Of a stretch of 64,000 nucleotides of DNA, positions 45,801 to 54,070 are shown piece after piece. The notes under the pieces were generated by a model. The model was not told the DNA's origin and ran no database searches. It saw only the letters and a program-made list of their open reading frames with translations. The position numbers and the translations under genes were made by a program. The stretch's first letter is position 1; every line of letters starts with the position of its first letter. Source of the stretch: Arthrobacter sp. QXT-31 (GTDB lineage Bacteria; Actinomycetota; Actinomycetes; Actinomycetales; Micrococcaceae); the NCBI RefSeq assembly GCF_001969265.1, contig NZ_CP019304.1, forward strand, positions 372,001 through 436,000, written 5' to 3'.

Positions 45801-45828
45801 CGGTAATGAGCCGGCGGGCCAAGCTCAC
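42817..45828 (-). CDS. glnE: Glutamine synthetase adenylyltransferase/adenylyl-removing enzyme
   Basis: Bifunctional regulator that adenylylates and deadenylylates glutamine synthetase according to PII status. The 1,003 residues hold two nucleotidyltransferase domains. The N-terminal has GMGKCGARELNYISDVDVIYV (about 200-225) and the C-terminal has AMGRQGGQEIGYGSDADVLYVH (about 715-740). Each keeps the G-S-D-x-D metal motif, and each is followed by an ARHLKLGRGGLSDVEWLVQLLQL-type helical block. Start GTG. It sits 9 bp after glnA2 in the same direction. Its expected substrate is the GlnA at 34-36 kb, which carries the target Tyr. Confidence 0.97.
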   Translation of the reverse strand: MSLARRLITAGFSDLEKGERFLAAPELEGIDQDVLFAGLQLAANPDAALQSLVRLIEKHPDLRKLAAADTDVSEPLYRVLGASEALGEFLIRRPEHLDAFSVNASPEPLPADPAELRAQLLRSVRADPSAARPVAGIAGPEAYEALRTAYRRGVVDLAVKDLCAADPLDFMPAVGAELADLAGAAIEAALAVSRAEAAEKFDAGEVADVALSVIGMGKCGARELNYISDVDVIYVVEAGELDDARANTIGTALASGISRAISSPAREPGLWEVDANLRPEGKSGPLVRTLASHQSYYARWAESWEFQALLKARTIAGDAELGARYEEAVSPLVWTSASRDGFVESVQAMRRRVTEHIPPAEEQRQIKLGRGGLRDVEFTVQLLQLVHGKSDESLRRRDTTSAIAALSTGGYIGRADAAEFDRAYRYLRLLEHRIQLFQLRRTHLMPVKEEALRTLAKAVLGPFSTDRPHPDALLAAWQRTKRSVRELHDRIFYRPLLNTAAKLSSEDARLTPEAAQGRLAALGYRDPQGALRHIEALTGGVSRRSALQRQLLPILLGWLAEGVDPDAGLLAFRRISESLGTTHWYLGMLRDSAAAAERLCHMLSNSRLIADLLEVSPESVSWLGTDKDLTPLSFEAQWGEIASKMSRHADPESAMRLIRLIRRREILRIAIADSAGLLAQDQVGEALAETDRAAILGALRVAENIVSAAGPLKTSVLVVAMGRQGGQEIGYGSDADVLYVHRALPGASDDEAQQQAAKIVAHVSSLLTQPLKPAIMAERVLAVDADLRPEGKSGAMVRSLESYSEYYRRWSLIWEAQALLRARPIAGDDGLAADFVKLIDPIRYPETVSDADVREIRRIKARVESERLPRGADPARHLKLGRGGLSDVEWLVQLLQLQHAGKHPELRTTSTLKALRAAASLGLLEDGDAALLADAWRLASRIRSANVIWTGRASDLLPSSRRDLEAVARWCGYEEGMATAFEENYLRVSRRARGVFEKVFYGQ

Positions 45829-45837
45829 CGCGGCCGC

Positions 45838-47178
45838 CTACAGAATGGCCAGGTTGCGCTGCAGCTCATAGGGGGTGACCTGCAGGCGGTAGTCCTGCCA
45901 TTCCGCGCGCTTGTTCCGAAGGAAGTGCTCGAAGACCTGTTCACCCAGGATCTGCGGCATCAGTTCGGAGTCCTCCATGGCACGGATTGCGTCATGCAGG
46001 CTGGCGGGAAGGGGGTCATGTCCCATTGCCCGGCGCTCGGCGGAGCTCAGCGACCAGATGTCGTCCTCCGCCGCGGCGGGCAGTTCGTAGCCTTCCTCGA
46101 TGCCCTTCAGTCCCGCACCCAGGAGCACCGCGTAAGCCAGGTAGGGGTTGGCAGCGGAGTCGATGCCGCGGTATTCGATCCGCGCGGACTGTCCCTTCCC
46201 GGGCTTGTACAGCGGGACCCGGACGAGGGCGGAACGGTTGTTGTGGCCCCAGCTCAGGTAGCTGGGCGCCTCTCCCCCGCCCCAGAGGCGCTTGTAGGAG
46301 TTCACGAACTGGTTGGTGACCGCCGTGAACTCGGGGGCATGCTTGAGGATGCCCGCGATAAACTGGCGCGCCGTCTTGGAGAGCTGGAACTCCGCGCCCG
46401 CCTCGAAGAAGGCGTTGGTGTCACCTTCGAAGAGCGAGAAGTGCGTGTGCATGCCGGAACCCGGGTGCGCGGTGAAGGGCTTGGGCATGAACGTGGCGTA
46501 TGTGCCCTGCTGCAGCGCCACCTCCTTGATGACGGTGCGGAACGTCATGATGTTGTCCGCAGTCTGCAGGGCGTCGGCGTAGCGCAGGTCGATTTCGTTC
46601 TGGCCGGGGCCGGCTTCGTGATGGCTGAACTCCACGGAGATGCCCACGGATTCCAGCATGGTCACGGCCGTGCGGCGGAAGTCCTGGGCCACGCCGCCGG
46701 GCACGTGGTCAAAGTAGCCGCCTTCGTCCACCGGAATGGGTGATCCGTCGGGGCCGGGCTCCTGCGACTTGAGCAGGTAGAACTCGATCTCGGGGTGCGT
46801 GTAGCACGTGAACCCCATGTCGGCTGCCTTGGCGAGGGTGCGCTTGAGGACGTTGCGGGGGTCCGCCGCGGAGGGCTCGCCGTCGGGAGTAAGGATGTCG
46901 CAGAACATGCGGGACGTCTGCTCCGTCTCGCCGCGCCACGGAAGGATCTGGAAGGTGGACGGGTCCGGCTGGGCCAGCATGTCCGACTCGAAGACCCGGG
47001 CCAGGCCCTCGATGGCTGAGCCGTCAAAGCCAAGGCCCTCGTCGAAGGCACCTTCGACCTCGGCGGGTGCCAGCGCCACCGACTTGAGCGAGCCCACGAC
47101 GTCGGTGAACCACAGGCGCACAAAGCGTACGTCGCGCTCTTCGATCGTGCGCAGGACAAACTCTTGCTGGCGGTCCAT
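45838..47178 (-). CDS. glnA2: Second glutamine synthetase-like enzyme (GlnA2 type)
   Basis: 446 residues from the ATG giving MDRQQEFVLRTIEERDVRFVRLWFTDVVGSLKSV, with AGAGG upstream; the longer start adds an unconserved MDADRRRGL. Catalytic and ATP motifs are present (DGSAIEGLARVFESDM, HHEAGPGQNEIDLRYADAL, KPFTAHPGSGMHTHFS, NRSALVRVPLY). In the adenylylation loop it reads AEDDIWSLSSAER, with Trp where GlnA has Tyr. It is therefore not expected to be a GlnE substrate although it is co-transcribed with glnE. Relatives in mycobacteria are also placed next to glnE. Confidence 0.95.
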   Translation of the reverse strand: MDRQQEFVLRTIEERDVRFVRLWFTDVVGSLKSVALAPAEVEGAFDEGLGFDGSAIEGLARVFESDMLAQPDPSTFQILPWRGETEQTSRMFCDILTPDGEPSAADPRNVLKRTLAKAADMGFTCYTHPEIEFYLLKSQEPGPDGSPIPVDEGGYFDHVPGGVAQDFRRTAVTMLESVGISVEFSHHEAGPGQNEIDLRYADALQTADNIMTFRTVIKEVALQQGTYATFMPKPFTAHPGSGMHTHFSLFEGDTNAFFEAGAEFQLSKTARQFIAGILKHAPEFTAVTNQFVNSYKRLWGGGEAPSYLSWGHNNRSALVRVPLYKPGKGQSARIEYRGIDSAANPYLAYAVLLGAGLKGIEEGYELPAAAEDDIWSLSSAERRAMGHDPLPASLHDAIRAMEDSELMPQILGEQVFEHFLRNKRAEWQDYRLQVTPYELQRNLAIL

Positions 47179-47420
47179 TAAGCCTCTTCTCCGGTCTGCA
47201 TCCATGCCCTGGTCCGTCCACGACGGAGCAGCGGCAGCTCACGAATCACTTTACTAAGCATTTAGGCGTAATGCTGGCCGGGCTCCACCGCGTAACACAG
47301 CGTTAACACGCGGACGGTGAACGGCAAGCCAAGGACAGGCAAACCGGCTATGACACGAATCACCCATGATCCCGTGGTGCCCGGTGGCTAGCACAGCGGG
47401 TCGCGGACTACGCTCTTGGC

Positions 47421-48326
47421 ATGGCCTCAACCAGCAGTCCCGATCCAAGCACGTCCGCTGAAGTACCTGCACCTTACGGGAACGGCCCCGCAGCAGCTGC
47501 GGCACCGGCGTCGGAACCCGCCAAAAAGCCCCTTTCCCGGATCCGCACGCACCACCTGCAGCAGGCCAAAACCAGCGGCGAACGCTTTGCCATGCTCACT
47601 GCGTACGACCAGTACACGGCTGAGATCTTCGACCAGGCCGGCATCGAGGTCCTGCTGGTGGGGGACTCCGCCTCCAACAACGTCTTCGGCAACGAGACCA
47701 GCCTGCCCGTCACCGTCGATGAACTGCTGCCGCTGTGCCGTGCGGTCACCCGTTCGGCCAAACGGGCCCTGGTGGTGGCGGACCTCCCCTTCGGCAGCTA
47801 TGAGGTGTCGCCGCAGCAGGCCGTGGCCACCGGCGTGCGTTTCCTCAAGGAGGGTCTGGCGCACGCCGTGAAGCTCGAGGGCGGCAAGTTCTACGCTGAC
47901 ACGGTCAGGGCGATGGTCCAGGCCGGGATTCCGGTCATGGCGCACATCGGCTTCACGCCCCAGAGTGAGCATTCCCTGGGCGGCTACCGCGTGCAGGGCC
48001 GGGGCGACGACGCCGCGCGCCTCATTGAGGACGCCGCGGCGCTGGCCGACGCCGGCGCGTTCTGCGTCCTCATGGAAATGGTTCCTGCTGAAACGGCAAA
48101 GGCCGTGGACGCCGCCATCCCCGTGCCCACCATCGGCATCGGCGCGGGCAACGCCACCACGGGCCAGGTTCTGGTCTGGCAGGACATGGCGGGCCTCCGC
48201 GGCGGCAGGATGGCCAAGTTCGTCAAGCAGTACGCGGATCTCCGGACCATGCTGGGCGACGCCGCCAGGGCCTATGGCGACGACGTCCGCTCGGGACAGT
48301 TCCCCGGGCCGGAACACTCCTTCTAA
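47421..48326 (+). CDS. panB: 3-methyl-2-oxobutanoate hydroxymethyltransferase
   Basis: First committed enzyme of pantothenate synthesis, making ketopantoate from ketoisovalerate and methylene-THF. The 301 residues have a roughly 30-residue Ala/Pro-rich extension. The barrel motifs follow: [42 protein letters not shown] (metal/substrate), [20 protein letters not shown] and LVWQDMAGL. All key residues are present. No other pan genes are nearby. Divergent from glnA2. Confidence 0.97.
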   Translation: MASTSSPDPSTSAEVPAPYGNGPAAAAAPASEPAKKPLSRIRTHHLQQAKTSGERFAMLTAYDQYTAEIFDQAGIEVLLVGDSASNNVFGNETSLPVTVDELLPLCRAVTRSAKRALVVADLPFGSYEVSPQQAVATGVRFLKEGLAHAVKLEGGKFYADTVRAMVQAGIPVMAHIGFTPQSEHSLGGYRVQGRGDDAARLIEDAAALADAGAFCVLMEMVPAETAKAVDAAIPVPTIGIGAGNATTGQVLVWQDMAGLRGGRMAKFVKQYADLRTMLGDAARAYGDDVRSGQFPGPEHSF

Positions 48327-48341
48327 AAGCGGGAGTTCCTT

Positions 48342-48506
48342 TCAGTCCTCGTCGCCTTTTTCCCAGGCTTCATTGCGGGCCTTGACCTTCTCGAGGGCGT
48401 GTTCCGCCTCTTCCCGCGTCTTGTACGGACCGATCAGCTGGGTCCAGTCCGACATCGCGTCTTCCTCCACCATGTGGGTCTTGACGTTGTACCAGTACTC
48501 GGGCAT
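48342..48506 (-). CDS. Small SPOR-domain-like actinobacterial protein
   Basis: 54-residue ORF starting MPEYWYNVKTHMVEEDAMSD and ending KARNEAWEKGDED. It matches the pattern of small conserved actinobacterial proteins annotated as SPOR-domain containing: an aromatic start (YWYNVKT), then WTQLIGPYKTREEAEHAL. Very acidic, no membrane segment. It converges with panB and is head-to-head with map, with no visible partner. Function unknown. Confidence 0.85.
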   Translation of the reverse strand: MPEYWYNVKTHMVEEDAMSDWTQLIGPYKTREEAEHALEKVKARNEAWEKGDED

Positions 48507-48619
48507 CGGGATTCCTCGCTTTCCGGTTTAACAGCAGGCCGGGGCCGTGATCCACGTAACTTAACCCGCAACGGCTGGCACCGGGCGCATTAATTTACAT
48601 GGCGTTCTGTACTGCCTTA

Positions 48620-48625
48620 TATGAT
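48620..48625 (+). promoter_or_regulatory. Candidate -10 for a leaderless map transcript
   Basis: TATGAT ends 6 nt before the map ATG, which places +1 at or near the start codon. No Shine-Dalgarno precedes the ATG. Confidence 0.5.
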
Positions 48626-48631
48626 CAATCT

Positions 48632-49510
48632 ATGCCTTCCTTAGCCTCGACCGCACCCACCGGCACGCTTACTCCGGGAACCGTCAGCCCGCAGCGGCCG
48701 GTTCCCGCGTCGATCCCGCGGCCTGAGTATGTCGGCAAGCCAGGCCCGGCCAAATTCACGGGCTCGGAGGTCAAGGCACCCGAGACCATCGAGAAAATCC
48801 GGGTGGCGAGCAGGATCGCAGCCCAGGCCATCGTGGAGGTGGGCAAGCACATCCGGCCGGGCATCACCACCGACCAGCTGGACGCCGTCGGCCACGAGTT
48901 CCTGCTTGACCACAACGCGTACCCGTCCACGCTGGGGTACCGCGGCTTCCCCAAGTCGCTGTGCTCTTCGCTGAATGAAGTGATCTGCCACGGCATTCCG
49001 GACAGCACGGTGGTGCAGGACGGCGACATCATCAACATCGACATCACCGCCTTCATCGGCGGGGTCCACGGCGACACCAACCACACCTTCCTGGTGGGCG
49101 ATGTGGACGAGGAGTCGCGGCTGCTGGTTGAGCGGACCAGGGAGTCCCTCAACCGTGCCATCAAGGCCGTTGCCCCCGGCCGCCAGATCAACGTCATCGG
49201 CCGCGCCATCGAGTCCTACGCCAGGCGTTTCGGCTACGGCGTTGTCCGCGACTTCACCGGCCACGGCGTAGGCGAGGCCTTCCACACCGGACTGATCATC
49301 CCGCACTATGACGCCGCGCCCGCCTACAACACCGTGATCGAGCCCGGCATGGTGTTCACCATCGAACCCATGCTGACCCTCGGCACCATCGAATGGGACA
49401 TGTGGGCCGACGACTGGACCGTAGTAACCAAGGACCGCAAGCGCACCGCGCAGTTCGAACACACGCTCCTCGTCACCGAATCAGGTGCCGAAATCCTTAC
49501 CCTTCCCTGA
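48632..49510 (+). CDS. map: Methionine aminopeptidase, type I
   Basis: Removes initiator Met from nascent proteins. 292 residues from the ATG giving [16 protein letters not shown]; the earlier start at 48599 would include the promoter-like TATGAT. An N-terminal extension of about 45 residues ([12 protein letters not shown]3-binding-like) precedes the catalytic domain. The metal ligands are visible in [19 protein letters not shown] (two Asp), [13 protein letters not shown] (His), FTIEPML (Glu) and [10 protein letters not shown] (Glu). The extension is typical of actinobacterial MapB-type enzymes. Confidence 0.96.
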   Translation: MPSLASTAPTGTLTPGTVSPQRPVPASIPRPEYVGKPGPAKFTGSEVKAPETIEKIRVASRIAAQAIVEVGKHIRPGITTDQLDAVGHEFLLDHNAYPSTLGYRGFPKSLCSSLNEVICHGIPDSTVVQDGDIINIDITAFIGGVHGDTNHTFLVGDVDEESRLLVERTRESLNRAIKAVAPGRQINVIGRAIESYARRFGYGVVRDFTGHGVGEAFHTGLIIPHYDAAPAYNTVIEPGMVFTIEPMLTLGTIEWDMWADDWTVVTKDRKRTAQFEHTLLVTESGAEILTLP

Positions 49511-49549
49511 CGCCAGGCGACCGCCCGCGTCTTTGAGGGCAATTCACCC

Positions 49550-50395
49550 TTGCCCAACCCGAGCCCCTACCCTGCCACGAACGGAATCCCATTGGCCAAG
49601 AAGGACGAAAAGACCCGCAAGAACGCCCCGCTGATCGGTATCGACATCGGCGGCACCGGAATCAAGGGCGGCATCGTAGACCTGAAGAAGGGCAAGCTGA
49701 TCGGCGATCGTTTCCGCTTGGCAACCCCGCAGCCGGCCACGCCGGAAGCGGTGATCGAAGTGGTGGCCAAGGTCGTCGAGGAACTCTCGGCGCGTCCCGA
49801 CGCGCCGGCTGCGGACAGCCCCATCGGCGTGACGTTCCCCGGCATCATCCAGCACGGCGTGGTCCACTCCGCCGCCAACGTGGACAAGAGCTGGCTCAAC
49901 ACGGACATTGATGCGCTGCTCACGGCGCGCCTTGGCCGGCCGGTGGAGGTCATCAACGACGCCGATGCGGCCGGCCTGGCCGAAGCCCGGTACGGTGCAG
50001 GCGCCGGAGTCGGCGGCACTGTCCTGGTCATCACGCTGGGCACCGGCATCGGTTCCGCGTTCATCTTCAACGGCCACCTCGTGCCTAACGCCGAACTCGG
50101 CCATCTGGAAATCGACGGCTTCGACGCCGAAAGCAAGGCGTCCGCAGTAGCCCGGGAACGGGACGGCCTCAGCTGGGAAGAGTACAGCGTCCTGCTGCAG
50201 CGTTACTTCTCCCACGTCGAGTTCCTGTTCCCCCCCGAGCTCTTCATCGTCGGCGGCGGCATCTCCAAGCGCGCCGACGAGTACCTGCCGCGGCTGAAGC
50301 TGCGCACGCCGATCGTTCCTGCTGAGCTGAAGAACGAGGCCGGCATCGTGGGCGCTGCCCTGGAGATCGCCGTTAAGCACGAGCTGGCGAAATAG
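49550..50395 (+). CDS. ppgK: Polyphosphate glucokinase
   Basis: Phosphorylates glucose using polyphosphate or ATP; ROK-type fold. About 281 aa from a TTG (MPNPSPYPATNG); a TTG at 49592 (MAKKDEKTRKNAP) is an alternative start. Phosphate-1 motif GIDIGGTGIKGGIVD, catalytic region INDADAAGLAEARYGAG, phosphate-2 motif ITLGTGIGSAFIFNG and ELGHLEIDGFDAESKASA fit the actinobacterial enzyme. A hairpin follows. Sits between map and the sugar regulator, consistent with glucose released from sugars feeding glycolysis. Confidence 0.95.
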   Translation: MPNPSPYPATNGIPLAKKDEKTRKNAPLIGIDIGGTGIKGGIVDLKKGKLIGDRFRLATPQPATPEAVIEVVAKVVEELSARPDAPAADSPIGVTFPGIIQHGVVHSAANVDKSWLNTDIDALLTARLGRPVEVINDADAAGLAEARYGAGAGVGGTVLVITLGTGIGSAFIFNGHLVPNAELGHLEIDGFDAESKASAVARERDGLSWEEYSVLLQRYFSHVEFLFPPELFIVGGGISKRADEYLPRLKLRTPIVPAELKNEAGIVGAALEIAVKHELAK

Positions 50396-50415
50396 ACCCG
50401 CTTACCCCAGCAAGC

Positions 50416-50458
50416 CCGAAGGCGGCAGACAGGATGTCTGCCGCCTTCGGCGTTTCGT
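50416..50458 (+). terminator. Terminator after ppgK
   Basis: A 15-bp perfect stem CCGAAGGCGGCAGAC / GTCTGCCGCCTTCGG with a 5-nt loop, followed by CGTTTCGTC. Confidence 0.85.
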
Positions 50459-50506
50459 CAGCGCCGCCCACAACGGGTGCGGACAGCCCACAACAATGCG
50501 GACAGA

Positions 50507-50522
50507 GCTCACACGAGTTAGG
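50507..50522. promoter_or_regulatory. Degenerate LacI-type operator upstream of the regulator
   Basis: GCTCACACGAGTTAGG matches 13 of 16 positions of the palindrome CCTAACACGTGTTAGG found 6 kb away at the other end of the locus. It lies 47 bp before the regulator start. Confidence 0.6.
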
Positions 50523-50568
50523 TAAACTGCAGCCAGGCAGTGATATTCACACACCAAAGGATGAGCCC

Positions 50569-51654
50569 ATGAAGCGCAAGGCCACCGCCCTCGACGTCGC
50601 CAAGCTGGCAGGCGTCTCGCGGAGCGCTGTGTCGCTGGTGCTGAACGGCCGCGGCAACGGCAATGTGGCGCTCGAAAGCCAGCAGCGGATCCGCGATGCG
50701 GCCGCTGCCCTCAACTACTCCCCCAACAAGATCGCGCTGAGCCTGCGCAACCAGCAGTCGCGGATCATCGGAATCGTCTCGGACCAGGTGGTCACCAGCC
50801 CGTTCGACGGCAACATCATTGCCGGCGCGGACGCCGTCGCCCGGGAACACGGCTTTGTCACCGTGGTCATGGATACGGAACTGGACGAGTCCCGCGATGA
50901 AAGCGCCGTCGAAACCCTGCTGGACCGCCAGGTGGACGGCCTGATGTACGTGACCGTGGGCCTGCGCCCGCTGCATGTGCCCCCGAACATGGCCCGGGTC
51001 CCGTCGATCCTGGCCAACTGCTTCGATGACCGGCCGAACGCCGGGCTGCCGGCGGTGATCCCCGACGAAGTCCGCGGCGGCCGGGAAGCTGCCGGGCACG
51101 TCATGGGCCTTGGCCACCGGGACATCGCCTTCCTTGCCGGCGACTCCCTGACCCCTGCCGCGCCCCGCCGGATCGAGGGCTACCGTCAGGCCTTCAGCAG
51201 CGCCGGGATGCCTGTTAATGAGGACCGGGTCCTCCAGGTGGGCTGGGACATCGACGCCGGATTCCACGGCGCCATGAAACTCCTCGATGGCACGGAGCCA
51301 GGGGCTCGGCCAACCGCCATCCTGTGCGCCAACGACCGCCTGGCCATCGGCGTCGTGCTGGCCTGCTACCGTCTGGGCCTGAGTGTCCCGCAGGACGTGT
51401 CGGTCATGGGCTACGACGACGAATTCCGTGTTGCGAAGACCATGGTCCCGGCGCTCAGCACCATGGCCCTGCCGCTTCGGGAGATGGGGGCGGCGGCCAT
51501 GACGTCGCTGCTCGCCGAGGTCGGGTCCGTCCCGGGCGGAGAGAATCCCGACGACGGGGCGCCGGCTACCGCCCCCAGTTCCGCAACCGAGACCATGGTT
51601 CCCTGCCAGCTGGTGGTGCGGGACTCCACCGGGCCGGTCCCCGCCGGGCGCTGA
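50569..51654 (+). CDS. LacI-family transcriptional regulator
   Basis: 361 residues from the ATG giving MKRKATALDVAKLAGVSRSAVSLVLNGRGNG, with AAAGGATG upstream; the longer frame is not conserved. N-terminal HTH and hinge helix (IRDAAAALNYSPNKIALSLR) are followed by a periplasmic-binding-protein-like sensor domain. The latter contains RIIGIVSDQVVTSPFDGNIIAG, HRDIAFLAGDS and AILCANDRLAIGVVLACYRLGLSVPQDVSVMGYDD. It probably represses the leftward GH32/ABC operon that ends just beside it and itself, with a fructan-type sugar as inducer (inference). Confidence 0.93.
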   Translation: MKRKATALDVAKLAGVSRSAVSLVLNGRGNGNVALESQQRIRDAAAALNYSPNKIALSLRNQQSRIIGIVSDQVVTSPFDGNIIAGADAVAREHGFVTVVMDTELDESRDESAVETLLDRQVDGLMYVTVGLRPLHVPPNMARVPSILANCFDDRPNAGLPAVIPDEVRGGREAAGHVMGLGHRDIAFLAGDSLTPAAPRRIEGYRQAFSSAGMPVNEDRVLQVGWDIDAGFHGAMKLLDGTEPGARPTAILCANDRLAIGVVLACYRLGLSVPQDVSVMGYDDEFRVAKTMVPALSTMALPLREMGAAAMTSLLAEVGSVPGGENPDDGAPATAPSSATETMVPCQLVVRDSTGPVPAGR

Positions 51655-51705
51655 CCTGGCCGGACACTCCAGCCCGGCCGGCCCGGCCGGGTCAGGCCAG
51701 GCGGG

Positions 51706-53127
51706 CTAGGCGGGCTGCGTGAGTTCCCAGACGTCGGCCGCAGCTCCCGCCGGGAGGCGCAGCTGCCATTCCTCACCCGCTGCCGGGTAGGCCCGGAGCG
51801 TCGTCGCGACGGAACCGGCCCGGTAGACCTCCACGAGCGAGGCATCCACGAACACCCGCAGCTCCTCCCCCGGCCGGATGTTCCCGCTGAAAACGGTCTG
51901 GCTGTTGCCGTTGCCGGCCAGCAGGAGTTCGACGGCGGTGTCCGGCGACTCAAATGCACCTGCCGTCACCACGGCCTCGGCAACGCCCGGCAGTGTCACC
52001 GTCCCCGAAGCCTGGCTGGTGCGCAGCACTCCACGGTAGGCATTCACCTCGGGGGCGGGGCTGACGGCCAGGGCACCATCCACTACGGAAAGCTCGCGGG
52101 GGAACGTCAAAACCCCGGCCCAGCCGGTGGCATCGATGTCCTCCTGGCTGCGGCCGCGCCGGCCGTCGCGCCCCGGGCCCTCGTTGGCCCAGCCCCACAG
52201 CAGGGCCCGGTCCTCCAGAGCCACCACCTGCGGAGCGTAGAAGTCGCGGCCGAGGTCCGACTTTCCGCCGGCCCGGGGCGTGAACACGGGCAGTCCAGTC
52301 GCCGGGTCCTCGATCAGCGACCCGATCAGGTGGCCCACCCCGTTGGCGTGCTCGTGCGCGTCACCGGAAAGCCACAGCGAGAACATCATCACCCAGGTGC
52401 CCGGTTCTGTGGAGCTGCCATCGGGCACGCGCACCAGCTGCGGGCACTCCCATATCTCGGCCGGGGTGAACTCCGAGGCCACCGGGTGGTCGGAGGTCAG
52501 CCAGATGCCTTGGTACTTCCAGTCGGACATGTCCTCCACGCTGTACAGGAGCAGTGCGGCCTGCCCCGTGGCCAGCCCGGCGCCCTGGATGGCGTACCGC
52601 TTGCCCTTGAACGTGAAAATGAACGGGTCCCGTACCGCCGTCACCATCCCGTCCGCCGGCATTGTGGCCGCCACATGCCCTGTCTGTTCCCAGTGGACCA
52701 GGTCCTCCGAGCCGCGGGCGATGACCACCTGCGAGTGGCCGCCGTCGCTGCGGACGCCGGAGTAGGCTGCGGTGGGAACACCGCCGTCGTCCGTCACCAC
52801 GCCTGTCCAGCAGCCGTACTCGTCCGGGCCGCCGTCCTGCGGGCGGAGCGCGACCGGGTGTTCCTCCCAGCGGACCAGGTCGGCCGAACTCACGTGGCCC
52901 CAGGCGATCTTGTGGTGCCGGGCCGAGTCCGGGTTGTACTGGAAGAAGACGTGGTACCGGCCGTTGATGAAGCTGATGCCGTTGGGGTCGTTGATCCAGC
53001 CCTGTGCGGGGCGCGGGTGGAACCGGGGGAAGGCGGGGTCGGGGTGGGTGGCGGCGACATCGGCAAAGTGAACGGTGTTGGAGTGAACGGTGTTGAAGTG
53101 GACGGCGGCGAGGTCCGGGGAGGGCAT
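51706..53127 (-). CDS. Glycoside hydrolase family 32 (sucrose/fructan beta-fructosidase)
   Basis: Hydrolyses terminal beta-fructofuranosides. 473 residues. The nucleophile motif GWINDPNG, the transition-state-stabilising VRDPF and the acid/base EIWECPQLV are all visible. FQYNPDSARHHKIAWGHVSSADLVRWEEHP is also present. The C-terminal beta-sandwich (FVDASLVEVYRAGSVATTLRAYPA) is complete. No signal peptide, so it acts on imported oligosaccharide. Last gene of an operon after two ABC permeases and a binding protein. Sucrose-6-phosphate hydrolase versus levan/inulin-oligosaccharide fructosidase cannot be separated by eye. Confidence 0.94.
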   Translation of the reverse strand: MPSPDLAAVHFNTVHSNTVHFADVAATHPDPAFPRFHPRPAQGWINDPNGISFINGRYHVFFQYNPDSARHHKIAWGHVSSADLVRWEEHPVALRPQDGGPDEYGCWTGVVTDDGGVPTAAYSGVRSDGGHSQVVIARGSEDLVHWEQTGHVAATMPADGMVTAVRDPFIFTFKGKRYAIQGAGLATGQAALLLYSVEDMSDWKYQGIWLTSDHPVASEFTPAEIWECPQLVRVPDGSSTEPGTWVMMFSLWLSGDAHEHANGVGHLIGSLIEDPATGLPVFTPRAGGKSDLGRDFYAPQVVALEDRALLWGWANEGPGRDGRRGRSQEDIDATGWAGVLTFPRELSVVDGALAVSPAPEVNAYRGVLRTSQASGTVTLPGVAEAVVTAGAFESPDTAVELLLAGNGNSQTVFSGNIRPGEELRVFVDASLVEVYRAGSVATTLRAYPAAGEEWQLRLPAGAAADVWELTQPA

Positions 53128-53159
53128 GGCGGGGCCTTTCGGGCTTGAAGGAATTGGGG

Positions 53160-54062
53160 TTATTTGCCGGTGCCGGCCGTGAGGCCGTCCTGCAGTGCGC
53201 GCTGGCCGAAGATGAAGACCACCAGCGCAGGAATCATGGACAGGACCACGCCTGCGAGCACCACTGAGATGCTGCCGGTGCCGAGATTGCCCTGGAGCGA
53301 GACGAGTCCCAGCGGGAGGGTGAAGTTCTGTTCGGAAATGGTGAGGATGAGCGGGCGGAAGAACTCGTTCCAGTGGAAGTTGAAGGCGAGGATTCCCACG
53401 ATCGCCATGCCGGGCAGCGCCAGCGGCGCATACACCGAGCGGAAGGTGCGCCAGGGGCTGGCTCCGTCAATCGACGCCGCCTCGGCAAGTTCCGCCGGGA
53501 GGCCCATGAAGTACTGGCGCATCAGGAAGGTGCCGAACGCCGTCGGAATGGCCGGCAGGATCAGGGCGAGCAGCGTGTCCGACAGGCCCATGCCTCGGAT
53601 GAGCATGAAGACGGGCACAATCGTCACCTGCACGGGCACCATCATGGTCGCCAGCACGATCGAGAACAGCGCCCCGCGGCCGCGGAATTTCAGGTGAGCG
53701 AACGCGTACCCCGCCAGCGCTGCGGAAATCATCTGGCCGACTGCGATCAGCCCGGTCACCAGGGCACTGTTGAGGACGAGGAGGACGATGTTCAGCTGCT
53801 GGAAGACTTCCCCGTATGAGGTGAAGTCCGGGTTCCAGGGGATGAACGACGGCGGCAGCCTGAAGGATTCCGACGGCGAACGCAGCGACGTGGACAGGGT
53901 CCACAGCACCGGGCCCAGCGTCAGGGCGGCCGCGAGCACCAGCAGGAGGATCCGGACGGCGAAGCTCCAGTTGAACCTTTTCCGGCTGGGCGCCGTTACG
54001 GGGAGGCCTTCGGACAGCCGGGGGGAATGTCCGGCCAGGCCGTGGTCAGTTGTGGTTGTCAT
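53160..54062 (-). CDS. Carbohydrate ABC transporter permease (MalG type)
   Basis: 300-residue inner-membrane permease with about six helices. It begins after a roughly 30-residue cytoplasmic lead with FAVRILLLVLAAALTLGPVLWTL. The EAA loop that contacts the ATPase is EAASIDGASPWRTFRSVYAPLALPGMAIV. No ATP-binding protein is encoded in the locus, so a shared MsmK-type ATPase is presumably used. It lies 8 bp after the second permease. Confidence 0.94.
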   Translation of the reverse strand: MTTTTDHGLAGHSPRLSEGLPVTAPSRKRFNWSFAVRILLLVLAAALTLGPVLWTLSTSLRSPSESFRLPPSFIPWNPDFTSYGEVFQQLNIVLLVLNSALVTGLIAVGQMISAALAGYAFAHLKFRGRGALFSIVLATMMVPVQVTIVPVFMLIRGMGLSDTLLALILPAIPTAFGTFLMRQYFMGLPAELAEAASIDGASPWRTFRSVYAPLALPGMAIVGILAFNFHWNEFFRPLILTISEQNFTLPLGLVSLQGNLGTGSISVVLAGVVLSMIPALVVFIFGQRALQDGLTAGTGK

Positions 54063-54070
54063 GGCTGGCC

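Noticed and set aside
47179..47420. Possible GlnR site upstream of glnA2 (GTAACACAGCGTTAAC area)
   Set aside because: The spacing is right for one pair, but the second half-site is TTAAC rather than GAAAC and the array does not continue.
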